A stretch of 64,000 nucleotides of DNA from Aureispira sp. CCB-QB1 (GTDB taxonomy: Bacteria; Bacteroidota; Bacteroidia; Chitinophagales; Saprospiraceae), in assembly GCF_000724545.1 (NCBI RefSeq), contig NZ_JHBV01000008.1, positions 1-64,000 on the forward strand. Direction: 5' to 3'. The notes below the pieces were generated by a model. That model was given only the letters and a program-made list of their open reading frames with translations. It was not told the origin of the DNA and did not search any database. The translations under genes and the position numbers were made by a program. Below, one piece after another: positions 36,419 to 44,145 of the stretch (the stretch's first letter is position 1; every line of letters starts with the position of its first letter).

Positions 36419-37222
36419 ATGAAGAAAGTTTTTCTTGTTCTTATTAATTTATTCCTATTTAGCCAGATAATGTCGGCGCAATTATTGAAAGAATATGTAC
36501 GCTCTTTTTCCTTAAGAAATAGCGATACGATTTTGATTGATTTGCAGATTCCCTATGAAATTATTGATTGGGATCGAAAAATTGTGCGGACATTCACGCA
36601 GATAGAATCTTTTAGTATGTCCGATGAGTTGCTACGAAAGTTGGCACATAAAGGACATTATAGTGTTCGAGGGAGACGAAAGAACGAAATTTTGAGGATT
36701 TATATGCCCAAAGTAGATCAGAGAATTACGGTAAAAGGAGAGGTGCTAACAGATCAAGTTATTGCTCAGATTTATGTGCCAGAAGGATTTCCTGTTCGAG
36801 TGATTTGCAATAGCAAAACTCCAACAGAGCAGTTGCAAGATTTATGGTTACAGCAAGAAGTGTTAACTCGTCGTTTGAATTACCCTATTCGCAGGGCTAT
36901 TAATGCAGATTATTATGCAGAAGTAAGCTTTCAAGAAGGGCAAATTATTGAGGCAACTGAGATAAAAGGAACCAAACGTTTTATTGCTTTGACGGTACTT
37001 GCTGATGGTCAAGAATATAAAACAGTTAGCCGAATTGGACGCTTATATGATGTAGAAGAATTGGTTAATCAAGAAGTCGTTTTTGTAGCACATAGCTTTG
37101 CAAAAGAGCTAAGAAATCGTCCCAATGAAGGTATGGTTTTGATCCATGAAAATGAAATAGGTGATTTGGTGTTGATGCAAAAGTCAGATGTACCAGATTT
37201 TCTTTTTTCTGCGGGCTTGTAG
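36419..37222 (+). CDS. Exported protein with a tRNA-binding (EMAPII/Trbp-like) OB-fold domain
   Basis: 267 residues. Residues 1-21 (MKKVFLVLINLFLF ... MSAQ) are a Sec signal peptide. The middle (about 25-150) is beta-rich with EILRIYMPKVDQRITVKGEV and AQIYVPEGFPVRV, like periplasmic adhesin-type beta repeats. The last part, from FQEGQIIEATEIKG to HENEIGDLVLM, aligns without any gap over 83 positions with the C-terminal tRNA-binding domain of MetG encoded just upstream, with 28 identities by my count (G-x-I, IK-x2-K, LTV, EE-x3-Q, VA, GM-x-L, ENE-x-G-x-L). It is probably a duplicate of that domain placed behind an export signal. Whether it binds RNA is unknown. Confidence 0.75.
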   Translation: MKKVFLVLINLFLFSQIMSAQLLKEYVRSFSLRNSDTILIDLQIPYEIIDWDRKIVRTFTQIESFSMSDELLRKLAHKGHYSVRGRRKNEILRIYMPKVDQRITVKGEVLTDQVIAQIYVPEGFPVRVICNSKTPTEQLQDLWLQQEVLTRRLNYPIRRAINADYYAEVSFQEGQIIEATEIKGTKRFIALTVLADGQEYKTVSRIGRLYDVEELVNQEVVFVAHSFAKELRNRPNEGMVLIHENEIGDLVLMQKSDVPDFLFSAGL

Positions 37223-37249
37223 TGATTAAAGAGATTCGGAATGGCATCT

Positions 37250-38068
37250 TTATTTTTTTACAACAATTGTTTCCCAGCCATCGTATTCTCCATCATATTT
37301 CTTTGCTAATACTTGCAAACTGGAGGTTTCAGCACTAATATTCTCCATATCAGGCAAGCCATTTTTCCAAATTTGGATACTATATAAATTTTCTCGTTCT
37401 TCTACTTTTTTATAGCCTTCGATTGTATAACCTAGTTGCTCAAGTTCAGATATACACTCTTTTAATTTTGTTTCATCATGAAACCAAAGCCAATGATCAA
37501 TTCTTCTTTTTTCTGTTAATAGATCCCCTGCATCGTAAAGAGCTTTTACAACTTTCTTATTGTACATATAACCCAATATTTCTTCACTAGGGTATAAAAA
37601 TTCAGTATAAGCCTTCCATTCAATGTCCTCTTTAATGGTGATCTGCGATTTAAAGCCAGGGTAATTTTTTTTATAAAATTTTTGAAGCTTTTTCTCTAAG
37701 TTCTTATCTGATTTGATATAATAATATCCTAATCTTTCATAATTATATGTAAAACTGCCAACATAGATAATTTCAAAATGCTTTTTTAATAAAGCTTCTA
37801 GTTTATCATTTATCTCATAAAGCGTTTGAAGCATCTCCTTGTCAGGAAACCCATCTTCTCTATTGCTTTTGTAAGTAACGCCTGTTATTAATAACTTAGA
37901 GTATTCTTTTAATGGAGCTTTTTCTATTAAGTCCATTCGCAATATTGTAGAACCGGGGTTGTCATCTTCGTAAGCTGCCATATAAGCATCCCAAGTTCCT
38001 TCATCATCTTGAGCAGATAGAAGAAATGTAGAAAAAAGGCATAAGACTGCAAGGAAAATAGTTTTCAT
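37250..38068 (-). CDS. Exported DUF695 / RraB-domain protein
   Basis: 272 residues. Signal peptide to LLSAQ (about 19). Residues 20-140 resemble DUF695 (WDAYMAAYEDDNPGSTILR, LLITGVTYKSNREDGFPDKE). Residues 170-272 resemble RraB, the RNase E inhibitor fold (ALYDAGDLLTEKRRIDHWLW, ELEQLGYTIEGYKK, LQVLAKKYDGEYDGWETIV). The pairing is known from cytoplasmic bacterial proteins, so a signal peptide is notable. A ferredoxin-like fold is expected; activity unknown. Convergent with the exported tRNA-binding-like gene (27 bp between stops). A family A repeat lies 14 bp before its start. Confidence 0.8.
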   Translation of the reverse strand: MKTIFLAVLCLFSTFLLSAQDDEGTWDAYMAAYEDDNPGSTILRMDLIEKAPLKEYSKLLITGVTYKSNREDGFPDKEMLQTLYEINDKLEALLKKHFEIIYVGSFTYNYERLGYYYIKSDKNLEKKLQKFYKKNYPGFKSQITIKEDIEWKAYTEFLYPSEEILGYMYNKKVVKALYDAGDLLTEKRRIDHWLWFHDETKLKECISELEQLGYTIEGYKKVEERENLYSIQIWKNGLPDMENISAETSSLQVLAKKYDGEYDGWETIVVKK

Positions 38069-38082
38069 AGGTTTAGATTTAG

Positions 38083-38137
38083 CAATAGTTCGTTGAAACC
38101 ACGGAGTAGTGGCGAAGCTAATTAACGAACTACTAAT
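38083..38137. repeat. Dispersed palindromic repeat family A, copy 3 (minimal)
   Basis: A short 55 bp copy: left end TAGTTCGTTGAAACCACGGA, core GTAGTGGCGAAGCTAATT, right end AACGAACTACTAA. The ends are inverted repeats. It lies 14 bp from the start codon of the DUF695 gene. Confidence 0.85.
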
Positions 38138-38312
38138 TTAAGATAGACAGAATATTGTAACGATAAATTTTTTTAAGGATTCTCAGAGTTTAAATAAATC
38201 TGTTTTGCCTTCAATTCAAGAATATTTCATATTAGGTGTAAATGTAACAAGATTTTGAATTTTCCAAATCAAAATTTTAACAACTGGGCTCTTTAGAGGG
38301 ATTTAAACATAT

Positions 38313-38343
38313 AAAAAGGCAGCGAAAACAATTTCAACTGCCT
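38313..38343 (-). terminator. Terminator of ytxJ
   Basis: On the minus strand AGGCAGTTGAAA and CGCTGCCT make the stem, followed by TTTTTAT. It lies about 40 bp after the stop of the ytxJ-like gene. Confidence 0.7.
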
Positions 38344-38383
38344 AATATATGGATCGTTAACATTTTTTTAAAAAATAGCAGCG

Positions 38384-38707
38384 CTATAACAAATCTCCCA
38401 TAGTATCAACATCAATAGAACCATGAGAGGCATTATAAATAGCTTTTCCCTCTTTGACTAGAATCATTTGAGGCGATTGATGCTCTATATTTAGTTGATC
38501 TGCAATAGCGTTCGACACATCTCTGTGGGCGATTAAATCCAAGTAATAAGCGTCAATATCCAAATCCCAAAAACGTTCTACACTCTTTTTAGCCATCAAA
38601 CTAACAGAGCAACGTGTACTGTGCTTGAATAGGGCAACAGGTTGTTCATAAGAGGCTTTTAAAGCAGTTTCTAGATCATTAATATTGTTAAGCTCTTTCC
38701 ATTTCAT
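38384..38707 (-). CDS. ytxJ: Bacillithiol system redox-active protein YtxJ
   Basis: 107 residues from the ATG at 38707 (MKWKELNNINDLETAL). A longer in-frame ATG at 38806 would add 33 residues with no family resemblance, so the shorter start is preferred. It is a thioredoxin-fold monothiol protein: FKHSTRCSVSLMAKK has the single conserved Cys, followed by YYLDLIAHRDVSNAIADQL and EHQSPQMILVKEG with the cis-Pro. Linked to bacillithiol redox chemistry in Firmicutes and Bacteroidota. Monocistronic. Confidence 0.9.
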   Translation of the reverse strand: MKWKELNNINDLETALKASYEQPVALFKHSTRCSVSLMAKKSVERFWDLDIDAYYLDLIAHRDVSNAIADQLNIEHQSPQMILVKEGKAIYNASHGSIDVDTMGDLL

Positions 38708-38912
38708 TGACTTATTGGTTTTAAATGCGATACGCTGTGATAAAAAGTTCTGATTTTCTTGATATAGTACTGTACTGACACCTAAGGAGTGTAGCAAGTT
38801 AATCAACGAAATACTACGATAAAGTATCTAGTAATAATTGAAATTCTGATTTGAATCAGAATGGATCTACTGTCTTTTATTAGACATTATTACGAATTAA
38901 TTTGTATGGCTA

Positions 38913-39013
38913 AAAAATAGCATTTTCCAATTTCTCTGCGTTGAAAAAAGACTCAAAGCCCTACGAGTATGCTCGTTTTTTTCGCCTTGATAAATTGGAA
39001 AATCAGTATTTTT
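38913..39013. repeat. 101 bp inverted-repeat element
   Basis: The arms AAAAATA-GC-ATTTTCCAATTT (38913-38933) and AAATTGGAAAAT-CAG-TATTTTT (38992-39013) pair over 19 bp with a small internal mismatch. Between them lies a second hairpin, ACGAG-TATG-CTCGT (38963-38976), flanked by GAAAAAA and TTTTTTT. It lies between divergent ytxJ and rimM. It could be a small RNA or terminator, or a MITE-like repeat. Confidence 0.7.
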
Positions 39014-39125
39014 ATTAAAAAATAAACAAGACACTATACAAAGATACGCAAGTATTTTTAATCTTTGTAAGCATAATTATAACAAAAATAAAATAGAAAG
39101 GTTTTATAAAATTATTAGAGCGAAA

Positions 39126-39641
39126 ATGGATTACGTTGAAATTGGACGTTTTAGAAAACCACATGGTTTAAACGGTGAAATCAAAGGAGATATTGATGAG
39201 CGTTTTTGGAATGATGTGGCAGATGTAGAGGCATTTTTTGTTGAAATTAAGGGCGAAAAAACACCTTATTTTATTGAGTATTTGAGAGGGAAAGGAACCC
39301 TGATTTTTAAGTTTGAAGATATTGATACCAAAGAAGCGGCAAGCCTATTCACTAGTCAGCCGTTATATTTGCGTCGAGACGATATTTCTTTGACAGAAGA
39401 AGAAATCAATGACACAGGATTAGAATTTGGCTATTTAGAAGGCTATGAGTTGCACTTAGAAGCTATTGGGAAAGCTGGAGTTATAAAATATGTCGATGAG
39501 TATCCTCAGCAAGAAATGGCAACTGTGCACGATGGTGAAAAAGAAATTTTAGTCCCTCTGAGAGCAGCTTGGATTATCTCTGTTGATAAAAGTGAGAAAG
39601 TTGTCATCATGGATTTACCAGAAGGGTTGTTAGATATTTAA
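39126..39641 (+). CDS. rimM: Ribosome maturation factor RimM
   Basis: 171 residues, normal length. The N-terminal RimM beta barrel (IGRFRKPHGLNGEIKGDI) and the C-terminal PRC barrel (EGYELHLEAIGKAG ... QEMATVHDGEKEILVPLR, then ISVDKSEKVVIMDLPEGLLDI) are intact. It helps assemble the 3' head domain of the 30S subunit with S19. rimM usually follows rpsP; here the upstream region is an inverted-repeat element and no rpsP or trmD is in the window. It is followed 69 bp later by a DUF1294 gene, probably in one operon. Confidence 0.95.
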   Translation: MDYVEIGRFRKPHGLNGEIKGDIDERFWNDVADVEAFFVEIKGEKTPYFIEYLRGKGTLIFKFEDIDTKEAASLFTSQPLYLRRDDISLTEEEINDTGLEFGYLEGYELHLEAIGKAGVIKYVDEYPQQEMATVHDGEKEILVPLRAAWIISVDKSEKVVIMDLPEGLLDI

Positions 39642-39710
39642 GAACAGAATGGTTTTTAATTTCTATATGTGAAATTTTATATTGCTAATGATTGAAATGA
39701 CTAAAAACAA

Positions 39711-39989
39711 ATGACGCTATTTACCTTGAGTTTAATTTGGATTGGAACCTCCTCTTTGTATTCTTTTGTAAGAATGGGGTGGGACAAACAAAAAGCAAAT
39801 CAAAAAGAATGGCGAACTTCTGAAAAACACTTCTTTATTGCTGCTGCGGTTGGAGGAAGTCTAGGGGTATTGTTAGGCATGCAGGTTTGGAGGCATAAAA
39901 CGCAAAAATGGGCGTTTAAATTGCCTATTTATGGTATTGTTACCATTCAATTAATACTATTGTATTTCTATTGGTTTGTATGGCAATAA
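39711..39989 (+). CDS. DUF1294 membrane protein
   Basis: 92 residues. Three hydrophobic helices; the conserved family block is WDKQKANQKEWRTSEKHFF followed by AVGGSLGVLLGMQVWRHKT, with R and H residues positioned on the membrane face. The short C-terminal helix ends ILLYFYWFVWQ. Function of the family is unknown. Co-directional with rimM and followed within 6 bp by a bidirectional terminator. Confidence 0.9.
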   Translation: MTLFTLSLIWIGTSSLYSFVRMGWDKQKANQKEWRTSEKHFFIAAAVGGSLGVLLGMQVWRHKTQKWAFKLPIYGIVTIQLILLYFYWFVWQ

Positions 39990-39994
39990 AAAAT

Positions 39995-40030
39995 TAGGCG
40001 ATATAACGTTATAGTTGGTTATATCGCCTA
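39995..40030. terminator. Bidirectional terminator
   Basis: TAGGCGATATAAC pairs perfectly with GTTATATCGCCTA, between convergent DUF1294 and cytochrome-like lipoprotein genes; A-rich before and AGAG after. Confidence 0.85.
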
Positions 40031-40048
40031 GAGTAAAAATCACCTATT

Positions 40049-41509
40049 CTATTGAATAGGATTTCCTTGGTCGTCAATCATATTACCTTCAATACTCCAA
40101 GCAAAATCTAAGGTGACGGTGCTTTTAAAGTAAGGAGCTTGCATATCAACATATTGATCGGCAACATAGCCCGCACCACCTTGTACGGTAGCCTGTATAT
40201 GACAGCTCATGCAGTTGGTTTGCATACCCCAGTTGTTTAAATTACCTTGAATTTTGGCATAATCTGGACCATAGGTATCTGAGATGACTTGATTACCATG
40301 TGTAAATTGGCTACTAGAAAAACCAGCTTCTAAATAAGGGTTGTAAGCATAAACAGAAGTTACATCTTGATTGGAACCCCCTGTGTCTGGCTGTGCTTTT
40401 TGCACCATATTATAAGCAACAGCCATTGCGTAATGATTTGCTGCGGCATCTAATCCCGCATTAGTTCTAAGCCCTGCAATCAAAGGAGAACTTGGTGTCT
40501 GTGGTTGATCTGCATTTTCAGACCACCAGAAAGTTTGCCAAGTCCAACGAACGTTTTCTTTAGAAGTCACATGCATACCAACTAAAATAGCATAGTTCCC
40601 TTTTTGAGGGTTTTCACCAGGCAATTGAGGATTGTTTTTAATTTCAGCAGCTTGTGTAGAGTCTATTCTAAAATGAATAAAGTCATTGATCGAATAGATA
40701 CGATTGGCAACATCCGTTTGACCATCGATCGTAACTTCTACTGTGTTTCCCCAATCAGAGGGTCCCCAAGAGCGTTCATTGTTACCACCTTCACCGGGCC
40801 AGACTTGCAAAACATAGTTCCCAGTAGCAGGATTAATCGTATCTAGGGTAGAGAACACTGGTTTTAAGGCAATGCCACCCAACGGAAATTCTGGAATAGC
40901 AGCCAGCTCACCTTCTTTTTTATAACTTTCTAAAACAGATTTATAAAACAGCTTCTTTTCGTAAAGATGTTCTGCGGCTGCGGGATCGTATTTTACAAAA
41001 CCAAGCACACTAGCATCTGAAGGGTCCATTTTGTTGCTTCCATGTGTAAATTGGTTGAAATGCGTCAGTTTACCTCTATTGCGTTTTACATGGATTAATT
41101 GCGCATCCGAATTTTTATTTTTTAAGTTATACGCATTGATAATGTCTTCTGGAGTGTACCAAGTTTCAAAACGCCTTAATGGTTGATTATCGTGCATTTC
41201 GGAGGTTATTTCTGTTAAAGCTTGCCACAGTCCCCAACCGTGTTGGATAATACTTTCATTAGTTTCTAAATTATTGCCATCAACTTCAGATTTTAAAACC
41301 CAACCGTTGACAGTAGTAGAATCTGTCGGAAATGGCTCACCTGTGCTTAGTGTTGCTGGCATTGGAACAGGTGCAAAGCCATTGGCAGTTAATGTTAGTT
41401 TAGGAGGAGGAGTTTCCTTATTGGGTTTTTCTGGAGTTTCGTTGCAAGCGGCTAATGCTACAAATAGAAAAAATAGTGCGCTTCCGATTTTAATTGTGAT
41501 GTTGTTCAT
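40049..41509 (-). CDS. Lipoprotein with a single c-type haem motif
   Basis: 486 residues. Signal peptide with lipobox ALAAC (Cys 22), then a Pro/Lys-rich spacer. One haem c site, NCMSCH, sits near residue 435 in NWGMQTNCMSCHIQATVQGG, with M430 or later Met/His as possible second ligand. The long middle (GSNKMDPSDASVLGFVKYDP, LQVWPGEGGNNERSWGPSDWGN) is not a domain I recognise. It should sit in the outer or inner periplasmic membrane leaflet, as an electron-transfer or sensor protein. Monocistronic. Confidence 0.75.
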   Translation of the reverse strand: MNNITIKIGSALFFLFVALAACNETPEKPNKETPPPKLTLTANGFAPVPMPATLSTGEPFPTDSTTVNGWVLKSEVDGNNLETNESIIQHGWGLWQALTEITSEMHDNQPLRRFETWYTPEDIINAYNLKNKNSDAQLIHVKRNRGKLTHFNQFTHGSNKMDPSDASVLGFVKYDPAAAEHLYEKKLFYKSVLESYKKEGELAAIPEFPLGGIALKPVFSTLDTINPATGNYVLQVWPGEGGNNERSWGPSDWGNTVEVTIDGQTDVANRIYSINDFIHFRIDSTQAAEIKNNPQLPGENPQKGNYAILVGMHVTSKENVRWTWQTFWWSENADQPQTPSSPLIAGLRTNAGLDAAANHYAMAVAYNMVQKAQPDTGGSNQDVTSVYAYNPYLEAGFSSSQFTHGNQVISDTYGPDYAKIQGNLNNWGMQTNCMSCHIQATVQGGAGYVADQYVDMQAPYFKSTVTLDFAWSIEGNMIDDQGNPIQ

Positions 41510-41840
41510 AGTAGTTGGTTGTTGGTTTGGTTGAAGAATAGGTGGTTGGATTTTAGGTATCTAATTGTTAATAAGTGATATATGTATTGTTAAAATGATA
41601 AAAATATACTATACTATTATTAGTAGTTGGTTGATTTTTTACTTCTCTTAGCAAAAAACGAAGAAAGTTTATTTGTATTTAGTTGATAATTAGTGTTTTA
41701 TGTTTTAAGTGTTATCGATTTTTAATCGATTAATTATCAGTATGTTAGAACAGTGAAGGTCTGTTTTATATTTGAGATGTGGTAGGAGAAAAATACTTGT
41801 TTGGGAAAAGTAGGTATTTTTACGGAGTGTGTCAGAAATA
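41510..41840. other. AT-rich intergenic region
   Basis: About 330 bp with no coding-like frame; it should contain the promoter of the haem lipoprotein gene. No other signal seen. Confidence 0.4.
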
Positions 41841-41870
41841 AAAAAGCCCTGTCTCTAGTGAGGCAAGGCT
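41841..41870 (-). terminator. Terminator-like hairpin
   Basis: Minus-strand AGCCTTGCCTC and GAGACAGGGCT form an imperfect stem followed by TTTTTT. It lies about 235 bp after the stop of the TPR gene, beyond a family B repeat. Confidence 0.6.
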
Positions 41871-41940
41871 ATGAAGGATATAATGTATTTTTATTTAAGT
41901 AAGTGGGCAGAAAAAAATATAGCTAAAAAAATAGACTTAT

Positions 41941-42080
41941 TTTTAGTGCTAGTCAAAGAGAAAAAGTGCAGATTTACCTGCGGTGCTACTGCGTGGTAGC
42001 GGGCTAAAGCAAGATGTTTCGATGAAGAGTAGCGCAAAAAGAAGGTTGTTTTTTATATAGTTTTTTCTGAACGATTACTT
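41941..42080 (+). repeat. Dispersed repeat family B, copy 2
   Basis: Blocks GTCAAAGAGAAAAAGTGCAG, GGTGCTACTGCGTGGTAGC (hairpin), CGATGAAGAGTAGCGCAAAA and AGAAGGTTGTTTT, and the closing 18-mer TTTTTCTGAACGATTACT. It lies in the 3' untranslated region of the minus-strand TPR gene. Confidence 0.75.
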
Positions 42081-42102
42081 ATTAGAGCAATAAACAAGAA
42101 CT

Positions 42103-43038
42103 TTATTTAAAAGCATCTAGCTGCTCACAAGTAGTTCTAACCAACTCTGATTTGTCGGATAAACAACTACGTTTTACTTTTTTAGAGCTAGTAGATTTTA
42201 CTTCGGTGCAAGTACAAAGTCGAATAGCCTCTTGGTCATTGGCGAGCAAATCAAGTACCTGTTTGTCTGAAAGAGGAAGCAATGTGAGTAAAGCTCCAAG
42301 ACGGATATCAAGAGAGTTGTTGGTATCATTAAAAGCAGCTTTTGCTGTGGCAGCTTGGGATTCGAGCTGTCTATCAATATCGTGATCTGCTAAATTAAAT
42401 TTAATTTCTACAGGTGTTTTAGAGCTGTTATAACTGCATTTCCATATCTCATAAGTCCCTTTGTACTGTCGATTGCCAACATGAAGGAATTGACCTTTAT
42501 CATCACGAATATTTTTAACAATCAATTCTTGTTCTGTAATTGTTTTAACCTCATATTCTTTGTGGGCAACAGTGCTACTTAGATAGTTTTTGGGAAAATC
42601 TAAATGATTAATAAAATAAGACCATTTGCAGACTTCTTTAAATTCCTCTATCAATGTTTTATTGCCAGGATATTTTTGTAACGCATCCCAAGCAGTGGCA
42701 TAAGCGGCAGCGAAATCTAATTGACGCAATTGTATGCGAATCAGATTATCCCAAGCAGCTAATTGAGGCTTTTTAGGACTGTTTTGGATACACGTTTTGT
42801 AATAAAAAATAGCAGAGTCTGGTTGTTCCTCAAGGTCATAAGCCATTGCCAACCAGTAGCAACACAAGGGGCGAGGCATTTCTTTATAAACATTTAATAA
42901 GTAAGGTTTGGCTTGGGTATATTCTTGGGCATTACAAAGTTCTTTAGCTTGGTTCCATGCCACTCGTATGGCTTCACTTTGAGCGTTCAGCGTCTCCCAA
43001 GAGATCAAGAAAGAAAGAATAATGAATATTATTTTCAT
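42103..43038 (-). CDS. Exported TPR-like protein of unknown function
   Basis: 311 residues from the ATG at 43038 (MKIIFIILSFLISWETLNAQ), which gives a clean signal peptide; a start 12 codons upstream does not. Residues 25-150 form two or three TPR-like helical hairpins (AKELCNAQEYTQAKPYLLNV, LEEQPDSAIFYYKTCIQNSP). The C-terminal half is a mixed domain with cysteines (IRLCTCTEVKSTSSKK) and no family I know. It starts 45 bp after the TetR gene ends, so it is probably in that operon and under its control. Confidence 0.65.
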   Translation of the reverse strand: MKIIFIILSFLISWETLNAQSEAIRVAWNQAKELCNAQEYTQAKPYLLNVYKEMPRPLCCYWLAMAYDLEEQPDSAIFYYKTCIQNSPKKPQLAAWDNLIRIQLRQLDFAAAYATAWDALQKYPGNKTLIEEFKEVCKWSYFINHLDFPKNYLSSTVAHKEYEVKTITEQELIVKNIRDDKGQFLHVGNRQYKGTYEIWKCSYNSSKTPVEIKFNLADHDIDRQLESQAATAKAAFNDTNNSLDIRLGALLTLLPLSDKQVLDLLANDQEAIRLCTCTEVKSTSSKKVKRSCLSDKSELVRTTCEQLDAFK

Positions 43039-43082
43039 AACAGCTACTATTTGTATCAACAATAAATAGGGCAAGGGATCAT

Positions 43083-43766
43083 CTAAACGGCAGCGGCAAT
43101 AGATGCAAAGGCAAAATGCTCTAACAAACGCTGAACTTCTTCTAACTCTCCGTTATCAGGAATTTTAATATCAGTAAGAGCAGGCAAGTGTTGTGCAAAA
43201 TAAATATTATTATTTGCCATTTCAATTAGAGTAGAAGCCAAGGCTTTGGGATAAGGATAAGAAGGACTTTTCTCTAAAATAATTTTAGAAATACTCTCAC
43301 ACAGCACTTTGTAATTGGTAAAATATCCCTCTTTATTCTCTTTGTCCACAAGTTTGGTGTGGTAAGCCTTACTAGATTCAGCTACCACAATATTATGCAA
43401 TAGATTTTCATCGACATAACTAATTGCAGGGTTTTTGCGAGAGGATTCAACCAAAACAGACAAAGCTATTTTTAAACGTTTATCAACATCTTCGATGTTC
43501 ATTGTATTAAAGTCAATTTGGTATTTCATCCATTCCCAATACCAAGAAACCAAATAAATTAAGAGTTTGTGTTTGTTCTTAAAGTATCTATAAATGGAGG
43601 CTTCTGTAGATTCTATTTGAGTAGCTAGTTTTTTAAACGTAAATTTCTCAAATCCCAGTTTATCAATTAAGATAATGCTATGCTCAATAATTCTTTTGCC
43701 TAACTTTGTTTCTTGAGGGTCTCTAAGGTATAAGTTGGCATTTAGTTGGATTTGTATTGCAATCAT
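43083..43766 (-). CDS. TetR/AcrR family transcriptional regulator
   Basis: 227 residues. The helix-turn-helix spans about residues 24-65: IIEHSIILIDKLGFEKFTFK, KLATQIESTEASIYRYFKNK and HKLLIYLVSWYWEWM. The C-terminal ligand domain is helical and resembles a Bacteroidota-specific TetR group. It heads a probable two-gene transcript with the exported TPR-like gene. Its upstream gap contains a fragment of repeat family B. Ligand and regulon are unknown. Confidence 0.85.
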   Translation of the reverse strand: MIAIQIQLNANLYLRDPQETKLGKRIIEHSIILIDKLGFEKFTFKKLATQIESTEASIYRYFKNKHKLLIYLVSWYWEWMKYQIDFNTMNIEDVDKRLKIALSVLVESSRKNPAISYVDENLLHNIVVAESSKAYHTKLVDKENKEGYFTNYKVLCESISKIILEKSPSYPYPKALASTLIEMANNNIYFAQHLPALTDIKIPDNGELEEVQRLLEHFAFASIAAAV

Positions 43767-43827
43767 AAATCTTCTATCAACTTTCTTTTAACTAGCGGTT
43801 TACAAATAAAAGGTCACAAAAATTATC

Positions 43828-43868
43828 CCTCAAAGAAGGACATGGTAATTTTTCTGAACGATTACTTG
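43828..43868 (+). repeat. Repeat family B, terminal fragment (copy 4)
   Basis: CCCTCAAAGAAGGACATGG followed by TTTTTCTGAACGATTACT. Only the two ends of the family are kept; the middle is missing. Confidence 0.55.
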
Positions 43869-44145
43869 TATCTGTATATCGAAAAGGCAACGAGCATTAC
43901 TAAACTTGCTTGATGATGGAGGATGAAATCCACGATTTAGAGCAAAGCGATCTAAGATGTTGATGCTTAAAAAAATCATCAGGGAAAGTAAAGGTAATGG
44001 TTGCTATAAAAATTATAAATTTGGTTTAGGCAATAAAGTTCAAATATAATAAAAAAGAAGTGAAAAGCAGTGCTTGGTACCAGCTAGTTTAGAATTCAAA
44101 ATTTCTCTAATTTTTTTTCTTTAGCGGAATTCTAAATCGAAGGAC
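43869..44145. other. Intergenic region with a hairpin
   Basis: AT-rich, no coding-like frame. TTTAGAATTC at 44088 and GAATTCTAAA at 44127 can pair, perhaps ending the minus-strand RNase H transcript, but no T tract follows on either strand. Confidence 0.4.

Noticed and set aside
38708-38806. N-terminal 33-residue extension of YtxJ
   Set aside because: The added residues have no counterpart in the family, and the internal ATG gives the conserved start MKWKEL.
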